The notes: a model not told the origin generated them from the letters alone. A DNA stretch of 64,000 nt from Microbacterium hydrothermale (GCF_004854025.1 NZ_STGM01000001.1:558001-622000), one strand, 5' to 3'; counted from the stretch's first letter, positions 24,645 to 35,863 are shown. Translations and numbers: made by a program.

Positions 24645-26177
24645 TCACGCCGCGCCGAAGCGACGCGGGGATCTCGACCGCAGCAGCACCGGCGGCCTCA
24701 CCTCGCCGGTGAGCGGGTCGGGCGGCGCATGCAACCAGTACGCGTCCCGCCCGGTCACGGGATCTCGCTCGCGCACGATCTTCTCGCCCCGATTGTGGAG
24801 TCCGAGGTGGTGATTCCGGCAGAGCGGAACGCCGTCGTCGACGTCGGTTCTGCCGCGATCCGCCGCCCAGTGGTCGATGTGGTGCATCTCGCACTGCGAG
24901 ATCGGGGCACGGCATCCGATCCCGACGCACCCTCCATCGCGCACCGCGATCGCGATCCGCTGGGCACGGGTGAACAGACGCTGATGTCGGCCGACGTCGA
25001 GTGGCCGACCCGCGTCACCGAGAGTCACCCGCACCGCACCCGCATCGCACAGGTAGCTCTCGACCACCCCGCCGGGGAGGGCTCCGCCACCGTCTTCGAG
25101 GTGCCCGACCCCGCACACTTCGGTCTCCACATGCGTCGCCCCGCCGGCATCGGCGGCCAGGCGCGGAACCCCGACGGCCGGGCTACCGCCGGCGCTTCCG
25201 CTCCCGGCAGTCCCCAGCGCTGACGCCCCCACCACGATCCGCACCCCGGGTTGCCGGTCGCCGAACGCCTGCGCCGGATCCGCGGCGGCGCCCGTCCGCA
25301 GGACGGCCATCAGCGTGTCGTAGGCGATCTGCTCACCCGACCGCTCGTCGGAGGTCTCGGCGACCAGGGCGGCGGGGTCCACGAACCGCGGGCCCCGCCG
25401 CGGACGCAACGCCGCCTGCAGCACGGCGTCGACCCACGCCGCCGCATCGTCGTCGAAGACGAACCGTCCGTGCCTCTGCCCGTGCTCGTCGATCCACGAC
25501 CGGAACGACCGGGCCGCGAAGCGCTCCTCGAACCGCAGCGTCACGCCGACGGGATCGAGGCGATCCCGGGCGATCCGAGCGGACGCCCGCAACTCCTCGA
25601 CCGGCAGGTGGGGCGCCTCGTCGATCAGCCGCTCGACGGCGGCCTCCCAGGCCCGGGGGAGGAAATCCGGATCGAGCTCGGGATACCTCTGCACCGGCGG
25701 CTCACCGAGACCGACGCGGATCGCCTGGAACTGCGCGTGACCGAGCACCCCGTCGCGAAGCGCCCCGCTCATGCGGTCGAGCCACGCCCCGCCGGCATCC
25801 TGGGTCACGACGACGGACACGGCCGGAGAACCTTCGCCATCGGGCCTGACCGCGGGGAGCAGATCGCCCCCGGTCTTCACGGACCGGATCACCTCCCTTC
25901 GCGGCAGCCCCGTCAGCGACTGCAGCAACTCGGTCGCATTGCGGTGACCCGTCTTCTGCGCCAGGCCCGCACCGCCCCACTCGCGCGAAGAACGCTCGTC
26001 GATCACACGCGCCGCGCAGGCCGCCAGCACGTCGAGCGCATTCCGCGCCGCCGTGATCTCGCTCATCAGCCCCACGAGCTCTCGATCATCGAGCGCCTCG
26101 ACTGCCCGCCCCGTCAGCAGCTCGACGACACGCGCCGTCGCCACCCGCAGGCGGTCGGTCGGCGCTCTCATATCCAT
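24645..26177 (-). CDS. DUF222 / HNH endonuclease-domain protein (13E12-type)
   Basis: The 510-residue product has an N-terminal DUF222 helical domain (LDVLAACAARVIDERSSREWGGAGLAQKTGHRNATELLQSLTGLPRREVIRSV) and a C-terminal HNH nuclease motif: CVGIGCRAPISQCEMHHIDHWA, then DDGVPLCRNHHLGLH, with zinc-type Cys pairs and HH residues intact. Members of this group are multicopy in actinomycetes and overlap with the mycobacterial REP13E12 family; the function is unclear. The start MDM is at 26177, where an SOS-like box and a TANNNT box overlap the start codon. It is transcribed leftward, divergent from the pyrimidine operon. Confidence 0.85.
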   Translation of the reverse strand: MDMRAPTDRLRVATARVVELLTGRAVEALDDRELVGLMSEITAARNALDVLAACAARVIDERSSREWGGAGLAQKTGHRNATELLQSLTGLPRREVIRSVKTGGDLLPAVRPDGEGSPAVSVVVTQDAGGAWLDRMSGALRDGVLGHAQFQAIRVGLGEPPVQRYPELDPDFLPRAWEAAVERLIDEAPHLPVEELRASARIARDRLDPVGVTLRFEERFAARSFRSWIDEHGQRHGRFVFDDDAAAWVDAVLQAALRPRRGPRFVDPAALVAETSDERSGEQIAYDTLMAVLRTGAAADPAQAFGDRQPGVRIVVGASALGTAGSGSAGGSPAVGVPRLAADAGGATHVETEVCGVGHLEDGGGALPGGVVESYLCDAGAVRVTLGDAGRPLDVGRHQRLFTRAQRIAIAVRDGGCVGIGCRAPISQCEMHHIDHWAADRGRTDVDDGVPLCRNHHLGLHNRGEKIVRERDPVTGRDAYWLHAPPDPLTGEVRPPVLLRSRSPRRFGAA

Positions 26178-26192
26178 AGAACAAATGTACGA
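26177..26192 (-). promoter_or_regulatory. SOS (LexA)-like box overlapping the HNH gene start
   Basis: Read on the minus strand, TCGTACATTTGTTCTA matches the actinobacterial LexA box TCGAAC-N4-GTTCGA at 10 of 12 defined positions. TACATT within it (26184-26189) is a TANNNT box exactly 6 nt before the ATG, so LexA binding would cover a leaderless promoter. Confidence 0.6.
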
Positions 26193-26267
26193 ATGATCCG
26201 ATCCCCCCGCCAGCCGCGGAGCACGACACCATCCGCCGTCGCCCAGAATTCACCCCGCCCCACCCGC

Positions 26268-26273
26268 TAGACT
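26268..26273 (+). promoter_or_regulatory. -10 box (TAGACT) of the pyrimidine operon
   Basis: TAGACT would start the transcript near 26280, giving a leader of about 53 nt that contains the whole PyrR-binding element. Confidence 0.55.
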
Positions 26274-26291
26274 CGACGGAGAACCACAGCA

Positions 26292-26325
26292 ACCTTTAAC
26301 CCCGTCCCGTGAGGCGGAGAAGGGA
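26292..26325 (+). promoter_or_regulatory. PyrR-binding RNA element in the pyrR leader
   Basis: The leader contains CCTTTAACCCCGTCCC followed by GTGAGGCGGAGAAGGGAG. The conserved GUCC-N-GUGAGGC loop region is present, with CCUUU pairing to AAGGG and CCG to CGG. The GAAGGGAG ribosome-binding site of pyrR lies in the 3' strand of the hairpin, and no separate terminator is visible, so PyrR-UMP binding should block translation initiation, as described for Mycobacterium smegmatis. Confidence 0.75.
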
Positions 26326-26332
26326 GCGGCGG

Positions 26333-26863
26333 ATGAATACGCGCACCGTCATGCACGATGCCGATATCGCCCGCGCTTTGACGCGCATCTCGCACGAGAT
26401 CCTGGAGTCCAACAAGGGACCGGAAGGACTCGTCCTCCTCGGCATCCCGACCCGCGGCGTCACGCTCGCGAATCGGATCGCCCCGATGATCAGCGAGTTC
26501 GGCGGCGCACAAGTCCCGGTCGGCTCCCTCGACGTGACGATGTACCGCGACGATCTGCACCGCAACCCCACCCGGGCCCCGCGCCGCACCGAGATCCCCG
26601 CCGGCGGCATCGACGGCAAGACCGTCGTGCTCATCGACGATGTGCTGTTCTCGGGTCGCAGCATCCGCGCCGCCCTCGACGCCCTGCAGGACATCGGGCG
26701 CCCCGCGGCCGTCCGCCTGGCGACGCTGATCGACCGCGGTCACCGCGAGCTGCCGATCCGCCCCGACTTCGTGGGCAAGAACCTCCCCAGCGCGCGCGAC
26801 GAGCGCGTCAACGTGCGCCTCGCCGAGATCGACGGCGTCGAGGAGGTGACGATCGAGTCATGA
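26333..26863 (+). CDS. pyrR: Bifunctional pyr operon regulator / uracil phosphoribosyltransferase
   Basis: PyrR binds its own leader RNA in the presence of UMP and can form UMP from uracil and PRPP. The 176-residue product has the PRPP-binding motif [21 protein letters not shown], the [19 protein letters not shown] segment, and the RNA-binding basic patch around [12 protein letters not shown]. Start ATG 26333 follows GAAGGGAG within the leader hairpin. It heads an operon of eight overlapping genes (pyrR to the mIHF-guanylate kinase gene), each joined by 4-8 nt overlaps. Confidence 0.96.
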   Translation: MNTRTVMHDADIARALTRISHEILESNKGPEGLVLLGIPTRGVTLANRIAPMISEFGGAQVPVGSLDVTMYRDDLHRNPTRAPRRTEIPAGGIDGKTVVLIDDVLFSGRSIRAALDALQDIGRPAAVRLATLIDRGHRELPIRPDFVGKNLPSARDERVNVRLAEIDGVEEVTIES

Positions 26864-27828
26864 GGCACCTCCTCGACACCCAGCACCTCTCGCGCGCCGA
26901 GGCCCTCGAGATCCTCGACGTGGCCGAAGACATGGCAGACACCCAGCGCCGCGAGGTCAAGAAGCTCCCGACGTTGCGCGGCAAAACGGTCGTCAACCTC
27001 TTCTTCGAGGACTCCACGCGCACGCGCATCTCCTTCGAGGCCGCCGCGAAGCGCCTGAGCGCCGATGTCATCAACTTCTCGGCGAAGGGCTCGAGCGTCA
27101 GCAAGGGCGAGTCGCTGCAGGACACCGCGCAGACGATCCAGGCGATGGGCGCGGATGCCGTGGTCATCCGCCACGGCGCATCCGGCGCCCCGCGCACCCT
27201 CGCCACCAGCGGCTGGATCAGCGCGGGCGTGGTCAACGCGGGCGACGGCACGCACGAGCACCCCACGCAGGCCCTGCTCGACGCCTTCACGATCCGCAAG
27301 CGCCTGCACGGCGACGCCAGCCGCGGGCGCGACCTCGACGGCATCCGGGTGACGATCGTCGGCGACGTGCTGCACTCGCGCGTCGCCCGCTCGAACGTGT
27401 GGCTGCTGCACGCGCTCGGGGCGCACGTCACCCTGGTCGCCCCGCCCACCCTCGTCCCGCAGGACGTCAGCGGCTGGCCGGTCGAGGTGGACTACGACCT
27501 CGACCACGCGATCGCGGCCGGACCCGACGCGCTCATGATGCTCCGCATCCAGCTCGAGCGCATGTCGGCCGCGTATTTCCCCACTGAGCGGGAGTATTCC
27601 CGCCGGTACGGCCTCGACGCGCGGCGTTTGCAGGCCCTGCCGGGCGGTAGCATCGTTCTACACCCCGGTCCGATGAACCGGGGCCTGGAGATCTCCGCCG
27701 AAGCCGCCGATTCCCCGCGCTCGACGGTGCTCGAGCAGGTCACGAACGGTGTCTCCGTGCGGATGGCCGTGCTGTACCTGCTGCTGGCGGGCGAGCGGCC
27801 CGACAGCGAGAGAGAGGACCTCCGATGA
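26860..27828 (+). CDS. pyrB: Aspartate carbamoyltransferase catalytic subunit
   Basis: It joins carbamoyl phosphate and aspartate to give carbamoyl-aspartate. The 322-residue product has [22 protein letters not shown] (carbamoyl phosphate loop), the [15 protein letters not shown] loop, [12 protein letters not shown] and [12 protein letters not shown]. No regulatory pyrI gene accompanies it, as expected for actinobacteria. The start ATGA overlaps pyrR. Confidence 0.97.
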   Translation: MRHLLDTQHLSRAEALEILDVAEDMADTQRREVKKLPTLRGKTVVNLFFEDSTRTRISFEAAAKRLSADVINFSAKGSSVSKGESLQDTAQTIQAMGADAVVIRHGASGAPRTLATSGWISAGVVNAGDGTHEHPTQALLDAFTIRKRLHGDASRGRDLDGIRVTIVGDVLHSRVARSNVWLLHALGAHVTLVAPPTLVPQDVSGWPVEVDYDLDHAIAAGPDALMMLRIQLERMSAAYFPTEREYSRRYGLDARRLQALPGGSIVLHPGPMNRGLEISAEAADSPRSTVLEQVTNGVSVRMAVLYLLLAGERPDSEREDLR

Positions 27829-29147
27829 GCGACGCCACCCCCCAGACCCTTCTGGTGCGCGGCGCGCGCGTCGAGGGGCGGGATGCCACCGACCTCCTCG
27901 TCCGCGACGGCGTCATCGCCGAGACCGGGTCGGGCCTGTCTCACGCCGGCGCGACCGTCGTCGACGCCGACGGGTTGATCGCCCTCCCGGGCCTGGTCGA
28001 CCTGCACGTGCACCTGCGCGAGCCCGGCTACGAGGCATCCGAGACGATCCTCACCGGCTCGCGCGCCGCCGCGGCGGGCGGCTTCACCACCGTCTTCGCG
28101 ATGCCGAACACCTCGCCCGTCGCCGACACCGCCGGCGTGGTCGAACAGGAGCTCGCGCTGGGCGAGGCGGCGGGGTACGTGCACGTGCAGCCGATCGGCG
28201 CCGTCACGGTCGGGCAGAAGGGCGAGCGGCTCGCCGAGCTCGGGGCGATGGCCGACTCCCGCGCCCGCGTGCGCGTCTTCAGCGACGACGGCTTCTGCGT
28301 GTTCGACCCGCTGATCATGCGGCGGGCGCTCGAGTACGTGAAGGCCTTCGACGGCGTCATCGCGCAGCACGCGCAGGACCCGCGCCTCACCGACGGCGCG
28401 CAGATGAACGAGGGCGCCGTCTCGGCCGAGCTGGGTCTGACCGGCTGGCCGGCCGTCGCCGAGGAATCGATAATCGCGCGCGACGTGCTGCTGGCCGAGC
28501 ACGTGGGCTCGCGCCTGCACGTGTGCCACCTGAGCACCGCCGGGTCGGTCGACATCATCCGCTGGGCCAAGAAGCGGGGCGTCAACGTCACCGCCGAGGT
28601 CACCCCGCACCACCTGCTGCTGACCGACGAGCTCGTGCGCGACTACGACGCCCGCTTCAAGGTCAACCCGCCGCTGCGTCGTGAAGAAGACGTGATGGCC
28701 GTGCGCGAGGGCCTCGCCGACGGCACGATCGACATCGTCGCCACCGACCACGCCCCGCACCCGACCGAGGCGAAAGCCTGCGAGTGGGCCGCCGCGGCGA
28801 ACGGCATGGTGGGGCTCGAGAGCGCGCTGCGCGTCGTGCACCACGCCATGGTCGAGACGGGGCTGCTCGACTGGGCCGACGTCGCCCGCGTGATGTCGGC
28901 GACCCCCGCGCGCATCGGCCGCCTCGACGGACACGGCACGCCGGTGGCCGCGGGACAGCCCGCGACCTTCACGCTCTACGACCCGCGTCCGCAGCGCACG
29001 TTCGGCCTCGACGACCTGCGCGGGCGCAGCACGAACTCGCCGTACCTGGGTCGGGAGCTTCCCGGCGAGGTGCGCTGGACCGTGCGCTCCGGCATCCCCA
29101 CCGTCGTCGACGGGTCGGTCCTCGACGCTCCGGGAGTTCTCGCGTGA
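27825..29147 (+). CDS. pyrC: Dihydroorotase
   Basis: It cyclises carbamoyl-aspartate to dihydroorotate. The 440-residue amidohydrolase has the zinc ligands in [14 protein letters not shown] (HxH), [15 protein letters not shown], the HAQDPRL and [17 protein letters not shown] histidines, and the catalytic Asp in [17 protein letters not shown]. Type I enzyme length. The start overlaps pyrB (ATGA) and the stop overlaps the following membrane-protein gene (GTGA). Confidence 0.96.
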   Translation: MSDATPQTLLVRGARVEGRDATDLLVRDGVIAETGSGLSHAGATVVDADGLIALPGLVDLHVHLREPGYEASETILTGSRAAAAGGFTTVFAMPNTSPVADTAGVVEQELALGEAAGYVHVQPIGAVTVGQKGERLAELGAMADSRARVRVFSDDGFCVFDPLIMRRALEYVKAFDGVIAQHAQDPRLTDGAQMNEGAVSAELGLTGWPAVAEESIIARDVLLAEHVGSRLHVCHLSTAGSVDIIRWAKKRGVNVTAEVTPHHLLLTDELVRDYDARFKVNPPLRREEDVMAVREGLADGTIDIVATDHAPHPTEAKACEWAAAANGMVGLESALRVVHHAMVETGLLDWADVARVMSATPARIGRLDGHGTPVAAGQPATFTLYDPRPQRTFGLDDLRGRSTNSPYLGRELPGEVRWTVRSGIPTVVDGSVLDAPGVLA

Positions 29148-29644
29148 GCAGAGAAGGCGCCCTCGTCGTCATGATCGGCGTGGCCGTCGTGCTGCTGGCC
29201 GTGCTCGCGTGGGCGTGGGTGCGACGAACGCGGCGCGATGCGCGCTACTCCGTCCCGGTGGGGGAGCTGCCCGCGGATGCCGTCGACACGGCGGTGTTCT
29301 CGGGACTCTACGTCGCCACGACCCGTCACGATGAGCCGCTCGAGCGTCTCGCCCTGAAGGGCCTGGGCTTCCGCTCCCGGGTCGACGTCACGGTCACCAC
29401 CGCCGGCGTCGCCCTCGACCTCCCGGGCCAGCCCCGCATCGCGCTCACCCGCGACCGCCTCGTCGATGCCGCTCAGGCCACCGTCGCGATCGACCGCGTG
29501 GTCGAGCGCGACGGCCTCGCGCGCATCACCTGGCGCCTCGACGACGACACGGTCGTCGACACCTACCTCCGTCCTCAGGAGGCCTCGGCCAAAGCCCTGG
29601 CCGACGCCATCCGCCCCCTCACCTCGACAGGAAGCGACTCATGA
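29144..29644 (+). CDS. Membrane-anchored PH-like protein of the pyr operon
   Basis: The 166-residue product starts [28 protein letters not shown], a single N-terminal membrane helix, followed by a soluble beta-rich domain. A small membrane protein of this kind sits between pyrC and carA in many actinobacteria (M. tuberculosis Rv1382 occupies the same place). Its role is unknown. The GTG start overlaps pyrC and the end overlaps carA, so it is translated as part of the operon. Confidence 0.85.
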   Translation: MSREGALVVMIGVAVVLLAVLAWAWVRRTRRDARYSVPVGELPADAVDTAVFSGLYVATTRHDEPLERLALKGLGFRSRVDVTVTTAGVALDLPGQPRIALTRDRLVDAAQATVAIDRVVERDGLARITWRLDDDTVVDTYLRPQEASAKALADAIRPLTSTGSDS

Positions 29645-30813
29645 CCTCCCTGATCCCCTCCGCGCTCTCCGCGCGGGAACCCGCCGTCCTCGTGCTCGAA
29701 GACGGCACCCGCTACACCGGTCGCGCCTACGGCGCTCGTGGCGAGACCCTCGGCGAGGTCGTCTTCGCCACCGGCATGACCGGCTACCAGGAGACGATCA
29801 CCGACCCCTCGTACGCGGGCCAGATCGTGCTGCAGACCGCGCCGCACATCGGAAACACCGGTGTGAACGACGAAGACCCCGAGTCGCGTCGCATCTGGGT
29901 CGCCGGCTACGTCGTGCGCGACCCCTCGCGCATGGTGTCGAACTGGCGCGCGAACCGCTCGCTCGACGAAGCTCTCGTCGAAGACGGCATCGTCGGCATC
30001 TCCGGCATCGACACCCGCGCCGTCACCCGCCGCATCCGTTCCGAGGGCAGCATGCGCGGCGGTGTCTTCTCGGGCGAGGCCGCGAACCTCGACGCCGACG
30101 AGCAGTTGCGCCGCGTGCGCGAGGCGCCGGGCATGGCTGGCCGCAACCTGTCGGCCGAGGTCTCGGTCCGCGAGGTCGAGGTCACGCCCGCGACGAGCGA
30201 GCGCATCGGCAACCTCGCCGTGCTCGACCTGGGCGTGAAGACCTCGACGATCACCAACCTCGCGGCGCGCGGCTTCGACGTGCACGTCTTCCCGCAGTCG
30301 GCGACGATCGACGAGATCCGCGCGATCGAACCCGTCGCGGCGTTCTACTCCAACGGTCCGGGCGACCCCGCGGCATCCGACCAGCACGTCGAACTGCTGC
30401 GCGCGGTGCTGGGGGACGGCCTGCCCTTCTTCGGCATCTGCTTCGGCAACCAGCTGCTCGGCCGCGCGCTCGGCTTCGGCACCTACAAGCTGCCGTTCGG
30501 CCACCGCGGCATCAATCAGCCCGTGCTCGACAAGACCACCGGTCGCGTCGAGATCACCTCGCAGAACCACGGCTTCGCCGTCGAGGCGCCGCTCGATGAG
30601 ATCGTCGACAGCCCCGCCGGCTTCGGACGCGTCGAGGTCAGCCACATCGGCCTCAACGACAACGTCGTTGAGGGCCTCCGCGCCCTCGACATCCCCGCGT
30701 TCAGCGTGCAGTACCACCCCGAGGCCGCCTCGGGACCGCACGACGCCAACTACCTGTTCGACCGCTTCCGCGAGATGGTTCTCGCGACGATGGAGACCAA
30801 GAAGAATGCCTAA
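29641..30813 (+). CDS. carA: Carbamoyl phosphate synthase small subunit
   Basis: It hydrolyses glutamine and passes ammonia to CarB for carbamoyl phosphate synthesis (pyrimidines and arginine). The 390-residue product has the N-terminal CPSase domain ([35 protein letters not shown]) and a class I glutamine amidotransferase domain with the catalytic Cys in [16 protein letters not shown]. The later His/Glu pair lies in [14 protein letters not shown]. The stop overlaps the carB start by 8 nt. Confidence 0.97.
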   Translation: MTSLIPSALSAREPAVLVLEDGTRYTGRAYGARGETLGEVVFATGMTGYQETITDPSYAGQIVLQTAPHIGNTGVNDEDPESRRIWVAGYVVRDPSRMVSNWRANRSLDEALVEDGIVGISGIDTRAVTRRIRSEGSMRGGVFSGEAANLDADEQLRRVREAPGMAGRNLSAEVSVREVEVTPATSERIGNLAVLDLGVKTSTITNLAARGFDVHVFPQSATIDEIRAIEPVAAFYSNGPGDPAASDQHVELLRAVLGDGLPFFGICFGNQLLGRALGFGTYKLPFGHRGINQPVLDKTTGRVEITSQNHGFAVEAPLDEIVDSPAGFGRVEVSHIGLNDNVVEGLRALDIPAFSVQYHPEAASGPHDANYLFDRFREMVLATMETKKNA

Positions 30814-33800
30814 GCGCGACGACATCCACTCCGTCCTCGTCATCGGCTCCGGCCCGATCGTCATCGGTCAGGCCTGCGAGTTCGACTACTCCGGCACCCA
30901 GGCGTGCCGCGTCCTGCGCGAAGAGGGGGTGCGCGTCATCCTCGTCAACTCCAACCCGGCGACGATCATGACCGACCCCGACTTCGCCGACGCGACCTAC
31001 ATCGAGCCCATCACCCCCGAGGTGATCGAGTCGATCATCGCGAAGGAGAAGCCGGATGCCGTGCTCCCCACGCTCGGTGGGCAGACGGCGCTGAACGCGG
31101 CGATCCAGCTGCACAAGCGCGGCATCCTCGAGAAGTACGACGTCGAGCTCATCGGCGCCGACTTCGACGCGATCAACCGCGGCGAGGACCGCCAGATCTT
31201 CAAGGAGCTCGTCATCGAGGCGGGCGCCGATGTCGCGGCATCCGTCATCTGCCACTCGATGGACGAACTCCTCGCCGGCGCCGAGAAGCTCGGCTACCCG
31301 CTGGTCGTCCGGCCGAGCTTCACGATGGGCGGCCTCGGCTCGGGCTTCGCGTACGACGAGGCCGACCTCCGCCGCATCGGCGGCGCGGGCCTGCACGACT
31401 CGCCCACCAACGAGGTGCTGCTCGAGGAGTCGATCCTCGGGTGGAAGGAGTACGAGCTCGAGCTCATGCGCGACACCGCCGACAACACGGTGGTCGTCTG
31501 CTCGATCGAGAACGTCGACCCCGTCGGCGTGCACACCGGCGACTCGATCACGGTGGCGCCCGCGCTCACGCTGACCGACCGCGAGTACCAGCGCCTGCGT
31601 GACATCGGCATCGACATCATCCGCGCCGTGGGCGTCGACACCGGCGGCTGCAACATCCAGTTCGCCGTCGACCCGAAGACCGGCCGCATCATCGTCATCG
31701 AGATGAACCCGCGCGTCTCCCGCTCGAGCGCGCTGGCGTCGAAGGCGACGGGCTTCCCGATCGCCAAGATCGCCGCGAAGCTCGCGATCGGCTACCGCCT
31801 CGACGAGATCCCGAACGACATCACCAAGGTGACCCCGGCGAGCTTCGAGCCGACGCTCGACTACGTCGTGGTCAAGGTGCCGCGGTTCAACTTCGAGAAG
31901 TTCCCCGCCGCCGACACCACCCTCACCACCACCATGAAGTCGGTGGGCGAGGCGATGGCGATCGGCCGCAACTACACCACCGCCCTGCAGAAGGCGCTGC
32001 GGTCCCTGGAGAAGCGCGGCTCGAGCTTCCACTGGGGCGAGGAGTCGCGCTCGGTGGAAGAGCTGCTCGAGATCGCGAAGACCCCGACCGACGGCCGCAT
32101 CGTCGTGCTGCAGCAGGCGCTGCGCAAGGGCGCCACGGCCGAGCAGGCGTTCGACGCGACGGCGATCGACCCGTGGTTTATCGACCAGATGGTGCTGATC
32201 AACGAGGTCGCGGAGTTCATCGCGCAGGCCGACGAGCTGGATGCCGACACCCTCCGCGTCGCGAAGGAGCACGGCTTCAGCGACGCCCAGATCGCCGAGA
32301 TCCGCGGTCTCGGCGAGGCCGAGGTGCGCGAGTCGCGCTACGCGCTCGACGTGCGCCCGGTCTACAAGACGGTCGACACGTGCGCGGGGGAGTTCCCGGC
32401 CCTGACGCCGTACCACTACTCGTCGTACGACGCCGAGACGGAGGTCACCCCCTCCGACCGCACGAAGGTCGTCATCATCGGCTCGGGCCCGAACCGCATC
32501 GGCCAGGGCGTCGAGTTCGACTACTCGTGCGTGCACGCGTCGTTCGCGCTGTCGGATGCCGGGTACGAGACCGTGATGGTCAACTGCAACCCCGAGACCG
32601 TGTCGACCGACTACGACACGAGCGACCGCCTGTACTTCGAGCCGCTGACGCTCGAGGATGTGCTCGAGGTGCTGCACGCGGAGTCGCAGTCGGGCACGAT
32701 CCTCGGCGTGGTCTGCCAGCTCGGCGGACAGACGCCCCTGGGCCTGGCCAAGGGGATCGAGGCCGCCGGCTACACGATCCTCGGCACGAGCCCCGAGGCG
32801 ATCGACCTCGCCGAGGAGCGCGAGCTGTTCTCGCGCCTGCTCGACGACGCCGGACTCGTCGCGCCCCGCAACGGCACCGCGATCGACGTCGAGGGGGCCG
32901 TGCAGGTCGCCGAGGAGATCGGCTACCCGGTGCTGGTGCGCCCGAGCTTCGTGCTCGGCGGCCGCGGCATGGAGATCGTCTACTCGACCGAGGCGCTGCG
33001 CGACTACTTCGTGCGCGTGGCCGACCAGGCGATCATCGGCCCCGGCCTTCCGCTGCTGGTCGACCGCTTCCTCGACGACGCGATCGAGCTCGACGTCGAC
33101 GCGCTGTACGACGGCACCGACCTTTACATCGGCGGTGTCATGGAGCACCTCGAGGAGGCCGGCATCCACTCCGGCGACTCGTCCTGCACCCTGCCGCCGG
33201 TCTCGCTCGGCCGCACCGAGGTCGACCGCGTGCGCGAGGCGACGCTCGCAATCGCGAAGGGCGTCGGCGTGCGGGGTCTGCTGAACGTGCAGTTCGCGAT
33301 CTCCGCCGGTGTGCTGTACGTCATCGAGGCGAACCCCCGCGCGAGCCGCACGGTTCCGTTCGTGTCGAAGGCCCTCGGCATCCCCCTCGCGAAGGCGGCC
33401 AGCCGCATCATGGCCGGAAGCTCGATCGCCGAGCTGATCGCCGAGGGAATGCTGCCCGCGCAGGACGGCTCCCGCGTGCCGCTCGACGCGCCCGTCGCCG
33501 TCAAGGAGGCCGTGCTGCCGTTCAAGCGGTTCCGCACCGCCGACGGTCACACGGTCGACAGCGTCCTCGGACCCGAGATGCGCTCGACCGGCGAGGTCAT
33601 GGGCCTCGACCGCGACTTCCCGACCGCGTTCGCGAAGTCGCAGGAGGCCGCGTACGGCGGCATGCCGACCTCGGGCACCGTGTTCATCTCGGTCGCCGAC
33701 GCCGACAAGCGCGCCGTGATCCTGCCGGCCCACCGCCTGCAGGAGCTCGGTTTCTCGCTGCTCGCGACCGAGGGCACCGCCGAGATCCTCGCGCGCAACG

Positions 33801-34093
33801 GCATCCGGGTGAAGGTCGTCGAGAAGTACTCCGAGACGCAGGGCTCCGGCCAGCAGAACGTGGTCGACCTGATCAACGCGGGCGAGATCGACATGATCGT
33901 CAACACGCCCTCGGGCGGCACGGCTCGTGCCGACGGTTACGAGATCCGCGCCGCCGCGGTGGCCGCCGACAAGGCGCTGTTCACCACGATGGCCGTCCTC
34001 GGCGCCGCGGTGAGCGCGTTGGGAGCCATGAAGGACGGTTTCGCGGTGCGCAGCCTCCAGGAGCACGCCACCGACCGCGCGGGACGCTTGTGA
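30806..34093 (+). CDS. carB: Carbamoyl phosphate synthase large subunit
   Basis: The 1095-residue product has the two homologous ATP-grasp halves. The first begins [30 protein letters not shown]; the second starts near residue 550 ([21 protein letters not shown]). Both contain the paired RPSF[TV]xGG loops, and a C-terminal allosteric MGS-like domain ends the protein. The ATG is inside the carA end. pyrF follows with a 4-nt overlap. Length is that of a complete single-chain CarB. Confidence 0.97.
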   Translation: MPKRDDIHSVLVIGSGPIVIGQACEFDYSGTQACRVLREEGVRVILVNSNPATIMTDPDFADATYIEPITPEVIESIIAKEKPDAVLPTLGGQTALNAAIQLHKRGILEKYDVELIGADFDAINRGEDRQIFKELVIEAGADVAASVICHSMDELLAGAEKLGYPLVVRPSFTMGGLGSGFAYDEADLRRIGGAGLHDSPTNEVLLEESILGWKEYELELMRDTADNTVVVCSIENVDPVGVHTGDSITVAPALTLTDREYQRLRDIGIDIIRAVGVDTGGCNIQFAVDPKTGRIIVIEMNPRVSRSSALASKATGFPIAKIAAKLAIGYRLDEIPNDITKVTPASFEPTLDYVVVKVPRFNFEKFPAADTTLTTTMKSVGEAMAIGRNYTTALQKALRSLEKRGSSFHWGEESRSVEELLEIAKTPTDGRIVVLQQALRKGATAEQAFDATAIDPWFIDQMVLINEVAEFIAQADELDADTLRVAKEHGFSDAQIAEIRGLGEAEVRESRYALDVRPVYKTVDTCAGEFPALTPYHYSSYDAETEVTPSDRTKVVIIGSGPNRIGQGVEFDYSCVHASFALSDAGYETVMVNCNPETVSTDYDTSDRLYFEPLTLEDVLEVLHAESQSGTILGVVCQLGGQTPLGLAKGIEAAGYTILGTSPEAIDLAEERELFSRLLDDAGLVAPRNGTAIDVEGAVQVAEEIGYPVLVRPSFVLGGRGMEIVYSTEALRDYFVRVADQAIIGPGLPLLVDRFLDDAIELDVDALYDGTDLYIGGVMEHLEEAGIHSGDSSCTLPPVSLGRTEVDRVREATLAIAKGVGVRGLLNVQFAISAGVLYVIEANPRASRTVPFVSKALGIPLAKAASRIMAGSSIAELIAEGMLPAQDGSRVPLDAPVAVKEAVLPFKRFRTADGHTVDSVLGPEMRSTGEVMGLDRDFPTAFAKSQEAAYGGMPTSGTVFISVADADKRAVILPAHRLQELGFSLLATEGTAEILARNGIRVKVVEKYSETQGSGQQNVVDLINAGEIDMIVNTPSGGTARADGYEIRAAAVAADKALFTTMAVLGAAVSALGAMKDGFAVRSLQEHATDRAGRL

Positions 34094-34950
34094 GCGACAC
34101 CTTCGGTCAGCGCCTGTCCGCCGCCCTCGACCTCCACGGCGCCCTGTGCGTCGGCATCGACCCCCACGCCGCCCTGTTGTCGGCGTGGGGGCTGGATGCC
34201 ACGGCCGAGGGCGCGCGGGAGTTCGGCCTGCGCACGGTCGAGGCCGCTCGCGGCCGCGTCGGCGTGGTCAAGCCGCAGGTGGCGTTCTACGAGCGGTACG
34301 GCTCGCGCGGCTTCGCCGCTCTCGAGGACGTGATGGCCGCCGCCCGCGACGCGGGCCTGCTGGTGATCGCCGACGCCAAGCGCGGAGACATCGGCACGAC
34401 GATGGAGGGCTACGCCCACGCGTGGCTCGAGCCCGGTTCTCCTCTCGAGGCGGATGCCGTGACCCTGTCGCCGTACATGGGTGCCGACTCGCTGAGCGAC
34501 ACGCTGTCGCTGGCGGTTCGCCACGGCAAGGGCGCGTTCGTGCTCACGGCGACGAGCAACCCGGAGGCGCGCGCGCTGCAGAGCGCGATCGTCGACGACG
34601 CCCTCGCCGTGGGCGATCACGAGCACGTCGCCGCCCGCGTGGCGCACGACGTGAACCAGGCGAACATCGGCGCTCCCGGGGCCCTGGGCCCCGTGGGGGT
34701 CGTCGTCGGCGCCACGGTCGATCGCGCGGCCTTCGGGCTCGGCGACGTGGCGCTGGCCGGTATGCCGATCCTCGCACCCGGCTTCGGCGCGCAGGGGGCC
34801 GCGCCGGCCGACCTCGGCCGCCTGTTCGGCTACGTCGCCTCGGCGGTCGTCGCGAACGAGAGCCGCAGCATCCTCGCGGTCGGACCCGACCGCCTCGCCG
34901 CCCGCATCGACGAGCGCGCCGCGCTCTACCGGGAGTCCCTGCATGGCTGA
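34090..34950 (+). CDS. pyrF: Orotidine 5'-phosphate decarboxylase (actinobacterial long type)
   Basis: It forms UMP from OMP. The 286-residue product is of the PyrF type 2 subfamily (TIGR02127), longer than the E. coli enzyme. It shows [29 protein letters not shown] and the catalytic Lys-Asp set in [22 protein letters not shown]. Start GTG overlaps the carB stop; the end overlaps the next gene by 8 nt. Confidence 0.94.
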   Translation: MSDTFGQRLSAALDLHGALCVGIDPHAALLSAWGLDATAEGAREFGLRTVEAARGRVGVVKPQVAFYERYGSRGFAALEDVMAAARDAGLLVIADAKRGDIGTTMEGYAHAWLEPGSPLEADAVTLSPYMGADSLSDTLSLAVRHGKGAFVLTATSNPEARALQSAIVDDALAVGDHEHVAARVAHDVNQANIGAPGALGPVGVVVGATVDRAAFGLGDVALAGMPILAPGFGAQGAAPADLGRLFGYVASAVVANESRSILAVGPDRLAARIDERAALYRESLHG

Positions 34951-35848
34951 AACCCGTCGTCCGCCCGAGGTCGATCGCGCCGCCGCCTCGCGCCGCGCCG
35001 TCGAGGCCCGTCGCGAGCGCGCCGCGCTCAAGCGCGACGTGTCGACCCGCGTCATCTCTCCGCAGGAGCTGCTGCGGCGCGGTCTCGCCGACCCGCTGTC
35101 GGCGGCCGGGGCGATGCGCGTGACCGAGTTCCTCACGGCGATCCCCGCGATCGGCGAGAGCAAGCGCGACCGCATCCTCGCCTCCCTGTCGATCTCTCCG
35201 GTCAAGCGTCTCGGTGGTCTGGGCTCGCGTCAGCGCGACGCCCTGCGCGACTTCCTCGACTCCCGATGGCCCGAGCCGGGCCCGCGGGAGGGCCGCAGCC
35301 GCCTGATCGTGCTGGCCGGTCCCACGGCGGTCGGCAAGGGCACGGTCGCCGCGCACATCAAGGAGAACTACCCCGAGATCCACCTCTCCGTCTCGGCGAC
35401 CACCCGCGCGCCGCGCCCGGGCGAGGTCGAGGGAGAGCACTACTTCTTCGTCGACGACGCCGAGTTCGACCGACTCGTCGCGGCGGGGGAGCTCCTCGAG
35501 TGGGCCGTCGTGCACAACAAGAACCGCTACGGCACGCCGCGGGCGCCCATCGAGCGCGTGCTCGCCGAGGGCGGCACCGCGCTGCTCGAGATCGACATCC
35601 AGGGTGCCCGCCAGGTGCGCGCGGCCGACGCGTCGGCGACCCTCGTCTTCCTCCTCCCGCCCAGCTGGGACGAGCTCGTCCAGCGCCTGGTCGGCCGGGG
35701 GACCGAGGATGCCGAGGAGCGCGCGCGACGCCTGCGCACGGCCCGCGTGGAGCTCGCCGCCCAGAACGAGTTCGACTACCGCGTGGTCAACGACGAGGTG
35801 GCGCACGCCGCCGCCCAGGTCGTGGCTCTCGCCGCCGCGCAGCACTGA
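34943..35848 (+). CDS. gmk: Fusion of integration host factor mIHF and guanylate kinase
   Basis: The 301-residue product joins two proteins that are separate in M. tuberculosis (mihF Rv1388 and gmk Rv1389). Residues about 1-108 match mIHF: a basic N-terminal helix (AASRRAVEARRERAALKRDV) and the helix-two-turn-helix DNA-binding part (VTEFLTAIPAIGESKRDRILASLSISPVKRLGGLG). From about residue 120 there is a complete guanylate kinase: LIVLAGPTAVGKGTVAAHI (P-loop), SVSATTRAPRPGEVEGEHYFF (GMP binding), LLEIDIQGARQVR. The fused protein would bind DNA and phosphorylate GMP in one chain. No internal start with a ribosome-binding site is obvious at the junction. Confidence 0.92.
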   Translation: MAETRRPPEVDRAAASRRAVEARRERAALKRDVSTRVISPQELLRRGLADPLSAAGAMRVTEFLTAIPAIGESKRDRILASLSISPVKRLGGLGSRQRDALRDFLDSRWPEPGPREGRSRLIVLAGPTAVGKGTVAAHIKENYPEIHLSVSATTRAPRPGEVEGEHYFFVDDAEFDRLVAAGELLEWAVVHNKNRYGTPRAPIERVLAEGGTALLEIDIQGARQVRAADASATLVFLLPPSWDELVQRLVGRGTEDAEERARRLRTARVELAAQNEFDYRVVNDEVAHAAAQVVALAAAQH

Positions 35849-35863
35849 GCCGGGCCTCCCGTG

